NCBI GenBank assembly: GCA_964405775.1
Contig: CAYOPG010000086.1
Coordinates: 1 to 8,992, forward strand
Reading direction: 5' to 3'
Origin: JAAZFF01 sp964405775
GTDB lineage: Bacteria; Verrucomicrobiota; Kiritimatiellia; RFP12; UBA3636
Length of the DNA: 8,992 nt
Shown here: in pieces, positions 1-5,583 of the stretch
Layout: every line of letters starts with the position of its first letter
How positions within the stretch are numbered: the first letter of the stretch is position 1
Notes under the pieces: generated by a model
The model's database searches: none
Told to the model about the DNA's origin: nothing
What the model saw: only the letters and a program-made list of their open reading frames with translations
Translations under genes and position numbers: made by a program

Positions 1-1851
1 CTCGTTGAGCGTGGCAGAGTAAGTCTTGACTTTCTGCCAGCCCTCGGCATCCTCGGCGACGGGAGCCTTGTACCATCCAGCGGACTCGCCAGCGGCCTCG
101 GCGTCGTAGCGGAACATCCACTCGTCTGGAAGTTGCACGACTACCTTGCGGCCGTCGCTCACACGCGCGAGCCCGGCTGTCTGGAGATTGCCCAGAAAGC
201 GTGGAACGTATCCGTGCTTGTACTTGGATGTCGGGTGGAGTCTCTGGTCAAAGGCGGAGTTCATGCTTGCCATTAGGGCGTCGTAGCTTTTCTGGGCTGT
301 TGCAAAGTCGCAGCGGTTGATGGCCTCACGCCATGCGGCGTAGTGCTTGGCGTTGTCGAGGCCGAGTTGGAACATTGCCACGCGCCTGCGGATCAAAGAG
401 TCACCGCCCGCTGCCTTGGCGGCGGCGGAGAGATCATCCTGACAAGCCTTCAAGAGTTCGGACGTCCAGAAAGCGTGTACTCCATGAAAGCTGCCCGCAT
501 GCACGGATGTTGTGCGGTAGGCTTCGTCAATGCGTTCCCAATACGCTTTGATGTGCTGTGCTGCTGGACCGCAGAATTTAGTATAAAAATCGTCCATCAC
601 CGCCTCGACATCCAGCTCGGCATCCCACGCCATGCGGGAAACCAGATAGATGTGCGGCCCGTAGAGGTGCGGCATGTAAAGGCACTCGATGTTGAGGCCG
701 ATACACCCCTTCTCTTTAAGCCAGGGGATGTCATCTTTCCAGACAGATATCTTAGAAAATGGAACGGAAGTTTCGGCGAGGTTGTAGCCGTATTCACGCC
801 AAGACATCATCTTTTCTACCTTCGACCAGCCTTCGACCATCTCGCGAGCGCGCTGGCGGGATTCGCACAAAGGATTGTTCATGCTGTGCATGCGGCAGAA
901 GCGAATCGGCGCAATCGCAACGCAGAGGTTGTCGAGACCGCCCTTTATCGTTTTCGGCGTGAGGGTGTAGTCCGCGTATGCGTAGTGGCAGAGAATTGCA
1001 TCGGGGTTGACTTTCTTAACCTCGCTGCCGAGGAAGTTGTAAAACTCCTGATAACGGTCAGATATAACGGGCTTGCCGGAACTGGGTTCAAGGTACTCTG
1101 GATCGTCGAGTTTTGCGCAGCGTTCGCACTTGCAGTATGCGATACCATCTGGCGGGGAAATTGAGGCAGAAACCGCGCCTTTGCCTTTCACGCGTTCGAC
1201 AACGCTAGCAAGGTAGTCTGCGCGGACTTGCGGATCGGTGGTGCAGAACCACCTGGGCCAGTTGTGCCCAGTCTCCAACTTCATGCCGCCAAGACGGTTG
1301 TGGCGCCCCCATCCCGCAGAGTCCCATGAGGAGCCCCATATGGAGCGACTAATGAAGTCCGGCTGCTCGGCAATGTTGAGATTGTCGACTTCGACAGTCT
1401 TCATTGATGGAATCACTGTGCCGATTTCATTGTCAATGAACCAGCGGCATCCGAGGGTCTCAAGCAGATGCGAAACTGCGAAATATGTTGAATCATTGTT
1501 TTCGCCAGCGAGCAAAAGCCTGTTGCTTTTTGTCTGGATTCTGTAGCCGTCTCCGGAACGAGTCTTAGGAGGCGCTTCGATTCCCGACTTGCGTGCTAAT
1601 TCGCCAACGAGAATGGCAGGCGCCCCTGCGTCCGGATTTCCATCTTTCGACGTAACCTTGACCTGCAGTTCTGCGCCGCTGATCTGTTTAATGACATTTG
1701 ACAGTTCCCTGGCAGCTTCACGGTCGCCATCGGCTGAAATCCATATCGAAGCCTGAGGCGCACCGTCTTTTACAAGCGTAAACGCTCCGGCATTAAGTGA
1801 CGACATAATAACAACAATTCCCAGCATACTGGCCAATAACTTAGATCTCAT
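1..1851 (-). CDS. Secreted DUF4838-domain glycosidase-like protein (C-terminus beyond window)
   Basis: The frame is open from the ATG at 1851 to the window edge (617 codons, no stop), so the gene is 3'-partial. An AAGGAG at 1856-1861 sits 4 nt before the ATG and supports this start. Residues 1-23 look like a signal peptide: K4, a hydrophobic stretch LLASMLGIVVIM, and a probable cut after AGA. Residues about 30-165 resemble the N-terminal domain shared with GH67/GH20 enzymes (AARELSNVIKQISGAEL; AILVGE; then the typical LLETLGCRWF at 129-138). Residues about 168-540 fit DUF4838, with SPPDG at 232-236 followed by a cysteine cluster YCKCERC (C240, C242, C245). From about 570 a beta-sandwich-like, probably carbohydrate-binding segment begins (LPDEWMFRYD; GWY; GWQKV). 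The likely role is in polysaccharide breakdown outside the cytoplasm, but the family's substrate is not established. The fold assignment is from remembered family patterns; the catalytic residues are not known to me. Confidence 0.85.
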   Translation of the reverse strand, partial: MRSKLLASMLGIVVIMSSLNAGAFTLVKDGAPQASIWISADGDREAARELSNVIKQISGAELQVKVTSKDGNPDAGAPAILVGELARKSGIEAPPKTRSGDGYRIQTKSNRLLLAGENNDSTYFAVSHLLETLGCRWFIDNEIGTVIPSMKTVEVDNLNIAEQPDFISRSIWGSSWDSAGWGRHNRLGGMKLETGHNWPRWFCTTDPQVRADYLASVVERVKGKGAVSASISPPDGIAYCKCERCAKLDDPEYLEPSSGKPVISDRYQEFYNFLGSEVKKVNPDAILCHYAYADYTLTPKTIKGGLDNLCVAIAPIRFCRMHSMNNPLCESRQRAREMVEGWSKVEKMMSWREYGYNLAETSVPFSKISVWKDDIPWLKEKGCIGLNIECLYMPHLYGPHIYLVSRMAWDAELDVEAVMDDFYTKFCGPAAQHIKAYWERIDEAYRTTSVHAGSFHGVHAFWTSELLKACQDDLSAAAKAAGGDSLIRRRVAMFQLGLDNAKHYAAWREAINRCDFATAQKSYDALMASMNSAFDQRLHPTSKYKHGYVPRFLGNLQTAGLARVSDGRKVVVQLPDEWMFRYDAEAAGESAGWYKAPVAEDAEGWQKVKTYSATLNE

Positions 1852-1893
1852 GGAACTCCTTATAATCTGGATTTTAGGTTGTCGGGCGGTTGC

Positions 1894-1905
1894 CATGCGA
1901 TTATA
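1894..1905 (-). promoter_or_regulatory. Candidate -10 box of the DUF4838 gene
   Basis: Read on the minus strand, 1905 to 1900 is a perfect TATAAT, placing a transcription start near 1893 and a leader of roughly 40 nt ending in the AAGGAG site at 1856-1861. No convincing -35 hexamer lies 16-19 nt upstream (the best is GAAAAT or AAAATA at 1923-1929), so the promoter may need an activator. An in-frame ATG at 1896-1894 overlaps this promoter and is less likely to be the true start than 1851. Confidence 0.4.
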
Positions 1906-1933
1906 GCGCAAAACACCACCCGTATTTTCGGCG

Positions 1934-1943
1934 ATTGTACAAT
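1934..1943. promoter_or_regulatory. 10-bp perfect palindrome, possible operator
   Basis: ATTGTACAAT is identical to its reverse complement. It lies about 40-50 nt upstream of the predicted start site of the DUF4838 gene, a typical place for an activator or operator, and about 70 nt upstream of the tRNA -35 box. It does not extend beyond 10 bp (G1933 does not match A1944), and no second copy was seen in the window. The regulatory role is inferred. Confidence 0.3.
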
Positions 1944-2009
1944 AAAAGGGCGTTCACCAACCTCCTGCTTTTCAAGCTAAAACATCCCATATTTTAAGGT
2001 TTTTTGCCA

Positions 2010-2040
2010 TTGACACAAGCACGGGTATTTGTGATATAGT
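2010..2040 (+). promoter_or_regulatory. Sigma-70-type promoter of tRNA-Thr
   Basis: A perfect -35 TTGACA is at 2010-2015. The -10 is best read as TATAGT at 2035-2040 preceded by TGA, an extended -10 (TGn) that would compensate for the 19-nt spacer; GATATA at 2033-2038 with a 17-nt spacer is the alternative. Transcription would start near 2046, about 25 nt before the mature tRNA 5' end. The rest of the 220-nt gap 1852-2071 contains only the DUF4838 -10 box and the palindrome at 1934-1943; no gene was seen in it. Confidence 0.75.
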
Positions 2041-2071
2041 ATGCGAGTTTTCAAAATCTTTCTGTTTTCAG

Positions 2072-2146
2072 GCCGGTGTAGCTCAATGGTAGAGCAGCTG
2101 ATTTGTAATCAGCAGGTTGGGGGTTCGATACCCTTCGCCGGCTCCA
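2072..2146 (+). tRNA. tRNA-Thr (anticodon UGU), CCA encoded
   Basis: The full cloverleaf can be drawn. The acceptor arm GCCGGTG (2072-2078) pairs with CGCCGGC (2136-2142) with one T-G pair. The D arm is GCTC/GAGC (2081-2084, 2092-2095). The anticodon arm is GCTGA/TCAGC (2097-2101, 2109-2113) with loop TTTGTAA and anticodon TGT at 2104-2106. The T arm is GGGGG/CCCTT (2119-2123, 2131-2135) with loop TTCGATA. The discriminator is T2143 and CCA is encoded at 2144-2146. The tRNA reads ACA (threonine) codons. A37 (A2107) is present as expected for t6A or cyclic-t6A modification of ANN-decoding tRNAs, the pathway of the tcdA gene at 6072-6806. Confidence 0.97.
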
Positions 2147-2150
2147 TTTC

Positions 2151-2236
2151 AAAACCCCAATGCGGACAGGTGAAAGCAGACGATATGATAATGAGGTTGT
2201 TCAACTTTTTGGGGGATTAGGGGTTTTCTAAATTTT
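2151..2236 (+). terminator. Possible long-range hairpin after the tRNA
   Basis: AAAACCCCAAT at 2151-2161 is complementary to ATTAGGGGTTTT at 2216-2227, giving 11 bp with one bulged A, and is followed by CTAAATTTTT. The loop is over 50 nt, far longer than in a standard intrinsic terminator, so this is only a weak candidate for ending the tRNA transcript or for a structured leader of the next gene. Confidence 0.2.
2163..2192 (+). promoter_or_regulatory. Weak candidate promoter of the alpha/beta hydrolase
   Basis: CGGACA at 2163-2168 (4 of 6 matches to TTGACA) is separated by 18 nt from GATAAT at 2187-2192 (5 of 6 matches to TATAAT); TATGAT at 2184-2189 overlaps as an alternative -10. Start near 2199. 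This is the best candidate in the 113-nt gap between tRNA-Thr and the hydrolase; read-through from the tRNA promoter is equally possible. Confidence 0.3.
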
Positions 2237-2259
2237 TCAAGGATTCGAAAGATTAGAGC

Positions 2260-3078
2260 ATGTTTACAAAAAAAATTGAGGACATGAAATTGTGGTCTAC
2301 ACGTGAGACCACACCGTTAACTGACGCTGAAGACGCAACAAGAGAGGAAAAGAGCTCCTTTGGTGGTGATGGTATTTGCCGGGTTACGGATGTTACTGTG
2401 CCTACGCTTTCTTTCTATCCGGCTTCCGGTAAAGGCCCCCACCCTGCTGTCCTTGTTTGCCCGGGTGGTGGATATAAGTTTCTGGCATGGAGCCACGAAG
2501 GTACAGAAATCGCTGGATGGCTCAATGCAAACGGCATTTCAGCGTTTCTTCTGAAATACCGCTGCCCAGACCGCAGGGATGCCGCAAAGGCCGATGCAAC
2601 GCGTGCGATGCGCCTTATACGGGCAAATGCCGACAAATATTCTGTTATTCCAGACAAGATCGGCATTCTCGGGTTTTCCGCCGGAGCACATCTTTCAGCA
2701 TGCGTGTGCAATCTTAACGGAGCAGAACCGTATCAGCCCGCCGATGAATTCGACACCGTTGACCCGAAACCGAATTTCGCATTTCTGATCTACCCCGCAT
2801 ATCTGTGGAGAGAAGGTTGGAAGCTCGCTTCGGAAATTAATCTCACTGAAAAAGCGCCCCAAACTTTTCTTATCGCGACACAGGACGACGTATGGGGCGA
2901 CAGCGCAGTTGCTTATTACATCGGCATGAAAGCCGCTGGTGTGCCTACGGAGCTCCACATATTCCCGAGTGGGGGACATGGTTATGGACTTATGCGCCAG
3001 GGTGCGCCTTCCGACGCCTGGCCGTCACTCGCGATCAACTGGTTTTCCTCGGAAGTAGTACGCTCCCGAAGCTGGTAA
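2260..3078 (+). CDS. Alpha/beta hydrolase, acetyl-xylan-esterase-like
   Basis: The 272-aa product has an alpha/beta-hydrolase layout. PGGGY at 68-72 takes the place of the oxyanion-hole HGGG motif. GFSAG at 138-142 gives the nucleophile Ser140. D209 or D210 in TQDD is the likely acid and His240 in GGHGYG the likely base. The whole catalytic core fits the cytoplasmic carbohydrate-esterase branch often annotated as acetyl xylan esterase or endoxylanase-like (Aes/DLH type). No signal peptide or membrane segment is visible. A role in deacetylating imported, plant-derived sugars or oligosaccharides would suit the nearby DUF4838 gene, but the substrate is inferred. The start is uncertain: no good ribosome binding site precedes 2260, and the in-frame ATG at 2284 (Met9, beginning MKLW) has GAGG only 2 nt upstream but matches the usual beginning of relatives. 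Confidence 0.85.
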   Translation: MFTKKIEDMKLWSTRETTPLTDAEDATREEKSSFGGDGICRVTDVTVPTLSFYPASGKGPHPAVLVCPGGGYKFLAWSHEGTEIAGWLNANGISAFLLKYRCPDRRDAAKADATRAMRLIRANADKYSVIPDKIGILGFSAGAHLSACVCNLNGAEPYQPADEFDTVDPKPNFAFLIYPAYLWREGWKLASEINLTEKAPQTFLIATQDDVWGDSAVAYYIGMKAAGVPTELHIFPSGGHGYGLMRQGAPSDAWPSLAINWFSSEVVRSRSW

Positions 3079-3096
3079 GTAAAATACGTTTTCTTA
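3076..3096 (+). terminator. Small A/T-rich hairpin between convergent genes
   Basis: TAAG and AAAA (3076-3084, with bulged T3080) pair with TTTT and CTTA (3089-3096) around the loop TACG, a UNCG-type tetraloop. It begins in the hydrolase stop codon and fills most of the 25-nt gap before the stop of the convergent ABC ATPase gene. The stem is almost entirely A-T and no T-tract follows, so terminator function is doubtful, but nothing better exists here. Confidence 0.2.
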
Positions 3097-3103
3097 TCAG
3101 ATC

Positions 3104-4069
3104 TCAGTCGGAGGCGGCTGCGTGGCATGCAACGGAATGTCCACGAGCGTTAGTCTCGGAATGCGGTGCTGTCACGCGGCATATTGGCATAGCCAGATGG
3201 CAACGGGGCGCGAATGTGCAGCCAGCGCCCCATTCCGAAGGAGTCGGCACTCGGCCTGGAATAGAAGCCAGAGTTTCCACATCACCGTCGACAAGCCCCG
3301 GTACTGCTGCAATAAGCCCGGAAGTGTATGGATGTCTGGGGCTCTTGAGGACATCAACAGCATTGCCGGATTCGATGATCAGCCCGGCGTACATAACTGA
3401 TACCCGGTGCCCGTAACGCGCAACAAGGCCCAGATTGTGGGTTATGAGCATTATTGACGTGCCGGTGTCTCGCCTTATTGAATCAAGCAACTCAAGAACG
3501 CGCTGCTGCGTCACCACGTCTAGCGCTGTCGAAGGTTCGTCGGCAATCAGCAGAGACGGCTCCGAAGCCATCGCCATCGCGATACAAACGCGCTGCGCCA
3601 TACCGCCGCTGAGTTCACACGGATACGAACGGAGTATTTTTTCCGGGGCAGGCAGATCAACTCTTGACAGCAGATCAATCATACGTTTTTCCGCCTCTGA
3701 CCGAGAAAAGCCCCTCGGCAGAGATTCACGCATCTGCGTGGCGATTCTGAGGACAGGATTAAGGGCGGACATCGGGTCCTGAAAAATGTATGAGATACCT
3801 CCATGACCTCTCACGGAGCGAAGATCTCTGCCGTGCAAAGGCAGGACGTCACGCCCCTTGAACAAAACCTCGCCGGAACATTCCGCCTCGTCGGTTGGAG
3901 TTAGGCGTGTGAGAGCCATTGCCGTTATGCTTTTGCCGCAGCCACTCTCTCCTACGAGGCAGAAGAAGTCGCCCTGCCCTATTTCAAATGAGATCCCTCT
4001 GACAATTTCCGTGGTTTTCTGTTCGGTTGTGAGAGAAACGTGTAGGTTTTTTACGGACAGTACGTTCAT
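3104..4069 (-). CDS. Oligopeptide/dipeptide-type ABC transporter ATPase (OppD/DppD family)
   Basis: The 321-aa length is normal for OppD/DppD. All ATPase motifs are intact: Walker A GESGCGKS at 40-47, Q-loop Q97 in FQDP, signature LSGGMAQR at 153-160, Walker B LLIADEP at 173-179, and H-loop His211 in ITHN. The C-terminal oligo_HPY region follows (SPRHPYTSGL at 243-252), with cysteines C284, C290, C297 and C315, a spacing typical of this family and reported in some OppD proteins to hold an iron-sulfur cluster. The protein would energise uptake of peptides or, in relatives, nickel or other solutes; the substrate cannot be told. The ATG overlaps the gluQRS stop as ATGA (4066-4069), implying translational coupling. 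No permease, binding protein or second ATPase (OppF) is adjacent, which is unusual for this family. Confidence 0.92.
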   Translation of the reverse strand: MNVLSVKNLHVSLTTEQKTTEIVRGISFEIGQGDFFCLVGESGCGKSITAMALTRLTPTDEAECSGEVLFKGRDVLPLHGRDLRSVRGHGGISYIFQDPMSALNPVLRIATQMRESLPRGFSRSEAEKRMIDLLSRVDLPAPEKILRSYPCELSGGMAQRVCIAMAMASEPSLLIADEPSTALDVVTQQRVLELLDSIRRDTGTSIMLITHNLGLVARYGHRVSVMYAGLIIESGNAVDVLKSPRHPYTSGLIAAVPGLVDGDVETLASIPGRVPTPSEWGAGCTFAPRCHLAMPICRVTAPHSETNARGHSVACHAAASD

Positions 4070-5058
4070 ATTCCAAGAAATCGTTTCACTTTTTCGTCGA
4101 GCACAGCCGGTTCGCGGCGGAGCGTCTGTAGATCGAAGCGGTCAAGCAGTTGTGTTGAGGTAATTGATTCACCGAATTCAGCCCATCCGCACCACCAAGC
4201 AAGGAGGCCTATTGTTTTGGATGCCGGGACACCCGACTCGCGGAAGACTCGCACCCGCGTGTCGCCATGGCGCTTTGCGAGACGCCGTCCCGATTCGGAA
4301 ACTACTAGCGGCACGTGGATATATTGTGGAGGCTGGAGACCTAGTGCTTTGTGCAGGGCGAGCTGGCAGTGTGTGGCGTCAACCAGATCATCGCCTCGCA
4401 AAACCTCCGTGACCCCCATGGCGGCGTCGTCGACGACTACGGCGAGCGTGTAGCCTGCGCCGTACCTGTCGCGAGCCAAGGCGAAATCCCCCGTAGAGGC
4501 AGCTAAATCTAGGCGACGCTCACCTAGAAAGCCGTCAATGAAGACAGACTCACCGGGATCCACTCGGAAGCGCCATGCGGGGATCCGCCCCTCCGGCAGC
4601 TCGGCCGCGGCGGCGTCCCAAGATGAATATTTTCCTCTGCATGTTCCAGGGTAGCGCACAGTATGCTCGTCACCGGGATGTGGCGCGCTCTGGGCGTTTT
4701 CTACGTCTGCCCGGCTGCAAGTACAGGGAAAGGCGAGGCCTTCTGCACGAAGCTTCGTAAGGGCAGAGGCATACAGGTCGCGACGTTGGGACTGTGTATA
4801 AGGAGCGTGTGGACCTCCTATGTCTGGGCCTTCGTCCCAATCGATGCCAAGCCAACGCAGATCTTCAAGCGCCTCATCCGCGGCGGCTGGTTTAACCTTG
4901 GGGTGATCGAGATCCTCCATCCTGAGAACTATCGTGCCGCCGCGCGAACGGATTGAGAGCCACGCGATCAGGAAAGACCTGGCATTGCCGAGGTGCAAGG
5001 CGCCGGTCGGGCTTGGCGCAAGTCTTCCGCGCGGCATGGATGAGTTGGATTGGCTCAT
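4066..5058 (-). CDS. gluQ: Glutamyl-Q tRNA(Asp) synthetase (GluQRS)
   Basis: The 330-aa protein is a truncated GluRS paralogue lacking the anticodon-binding domain (E. coli YadB is about 300 aa). It activates glutamate and attaches it to queuosine at position 34 of tRNA-Asp. Visible signatures are the class I HIGH-type motif APSPTGALHLGN at 14-25, the zinc site C112, C114, Y136 and C140 (CTC then YPGTC) characteristic of GluQRS, EVLRGDDL at 218-225, and a KMSKS-like loop RRLAKRHG at 258-265. No Shine-Dalgarno precedes the ATG at 5058 or the alternative Met8 at 5037. A promoter at 5065-5094 would start transcription at or within a few bases of this ATG, so the mRNA may be leaderless. The gene is first in a two-gene unit with the ABC ATPase, overlapping it by 4 nt. 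The identification is firm. Confidence 0.95.
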   Translation of the reverse strand: MSQSNSSMPRGRLAPSPTGALHLGNARSFLIAWLSIRSRGGTIVLRMEDLDHPKVKPAAADEALEDLRWLGIDWDEGPDIGGPHAPYTQSQRRDLYASALTKLRAEGLAFPCTCSRADVENAQSAPHPGDEHTVRYPGTCRGKYSSWDAAAAELPEGRIPAWRFRVDPGESVFIDGFLGERRLDLAASTGDFALARDRYGAGYTLAVVVDDAAMGVTEVLRGDDLVDATHCQLALHKALGLQPPQYIHVPLVVSESGRRLAKRHGDTRVRVFRESGVPASKTIGLLAWWCGWAEFGESITSTQLLDRFDLQTLRREPAVLDEKVKRFLGI

Positions 5059-5064
5059 GCGTGT

Positions 5065-5094
5065 ATCATTTCAAAAAAGTGGGCATATTGGCAA
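5065..5094 (-). promoter_or_regulatory. Candidate promoter of gluQRS, probably leaderless
   Basis: On the minus strand TTGCCA (5094 to 5089, 5 of 6 matches to TTGACA) is followed after 18 nt by AATGAT (5070 to 5065, 4 of 6). Only 6 nt (ACACGC) separate the -10 from the ATG at 5058, so transcription would begin at or just before the A of the start codon. This fits the lack of a ribosome binding site. Confidence 0.45.
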
Positions 5095-5114
5095 GATGTA
5101 ATGCAAGATGTAAT
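5091..5114. repeat. 12-bp perfect tandem direct repeat in divergent promoter
   Basis: GCAAGATGTAAT occurs twice back to back at 5091-5102 and 5103-5114. A looser third copy, GCAAGA + AAAA + TGTAA + G + AT, spans 5139-5156 and covers the panD -10. The first copy overlaps the gluQRS -35 box (5089-5094) and both copies lie just upstream of the panD -35 box (5128-5133). The spacing of about one helical turn would suit a regulator binding direct repeats on one face; chance duplication is also possible. Confidence 0.6.
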
Positions 5115-5127
5115 GAACAAACAGTTC

Positions 5128-5156
5128 TTGAAATGGAGGCAAGAAAAATGTAAGAT
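5128..5156 (+). promoter_or_regulatory. Promoter of the panD-folC operon
   Basis: TTGAAA at 5128-5133 and TAAGAT at 5151-5156 are separated by exactly 17 nt. Transcription would start near 5163, leaving a leader of about 18 nt that ends in AGGAG (5171-5175), 5 nt from the panD ATG. This is too short for a riboswitch. No further obvious promoter was noticed before folC, so the five genes are probably co-transcribed. Confidence 0.6.
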
Positions 5157-5180
5157 TCAGAACGTTAATTAGGAGATAAT

Positions 5181-5543
5181 ATGCTGTCTGTTTTTCTAAA
5201 AGCCAAACTACATAACCTTACTGTGACATCGGCGGAGCTGCACTATCAGGGCAGTCTTACGCTTGACCCAGATTTCATGGATGAGGTTGGCATGCGGCAA
5301 TATGAGAAGATACTTGTCGCTAATCTCGAAAACGGACAACGGTTCGAGACGTATGCTATAGAGGGCGAAAGAGGCTCGAAGGTGTGCTGCCTGAACGGGG
5401 CGACAGCTCACAAAGGCGCAGTCGGCGACCGAGTTATCGTATTCACATTCTGCATGCTGGAAGAGAAAGAGATAGCCAGTTACAAGCCACGCATCGCGGT
5501 GTTCGGCCCCGGCAACGAGATCATACGAAACAGTCAAATTTAA
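5181..5543 (+). CDS. panD: Aspartate 1-decarboxylase (pyruvoyl-dependent)
   Basis: The 120-aa product matches PanD along its whole length. PanD converts L-aspartate to beta-alanine for pantothenate and CoA. It is made as a proenzyme that cleaves itself between Gly24 and Ser25, Ser25 becoming the pyruvoyl cofactor; here HYQGSLT places G24-S25 exactly at the canonical position. K9 and H11 (KAKLH), R54 and Y58 (RFETY), and the stretch ERGS...LNGA at 63-74 are conserved. The start at 5181 has AGGAG 5 nt upstream and yields the canonical numbering. It is the first gene of the operon that ends with folC, 40 nt ahead of the ParB-like gene. The C-terminus (about residues 98-120) is slightly variable, as usual in the family. 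Confidence 0.96.
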   Translation: MLSVFLKAKLHNLTVTSAELHYQGSLTLDPDFMDEVGMRQYEKILVANLENGQRFETYAIEGERGSKVCCLNGATAHKGAVGDRVIVFTFCMLEEKEIASYKPRIAVFGPGNEIIRNSQI

Positions 5544-5583
5544 GAATTACATCCCGGCTGCAAACTATTAAGGAGCAATAACA

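Noticed and set aside
343..1164. 273-codon open frame on the plus strand
   Set aside because: It lies antisense to the DUF4838 gene, whose product has a signal peptide, ribosome binding site and recognisable domains; the plus-strand translation has no family features.
1852..1896. In-frame ATG at 1896 extending the DUF4838 protein by 15 residues
   Set aside because: It abuts the TATAAT box, has no ribosome binding site, and would put polar residues before an otherwise normal signal peptide.
2072..2259. tRNA-Thr 3' end as an integration site for a mobile element
   Set aside because: No direct repeat of the tRNA 3' end, integrase gene or compositional break was seen in the window.
2892..3416. 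174-codon plus-strand frame across the convergent junction
   Set aside because: It overlaps the hydrolase C-terminus with its catalytic His240 and the antisense of the ABC ATPase C-terminal domain; composition is low-quality and no start signal is seen.
5091..5114. Short tandem repeats as a CRISPR array
   Set aside because: The units are 12 bp, abut without spacers, and number only two; no cas genes are nearby.
5157..5180. Riboswitch leader in front of panD
   Set aside because: The predicted leader is only about 18 nt, consisting mostly of the ribosome binding site.
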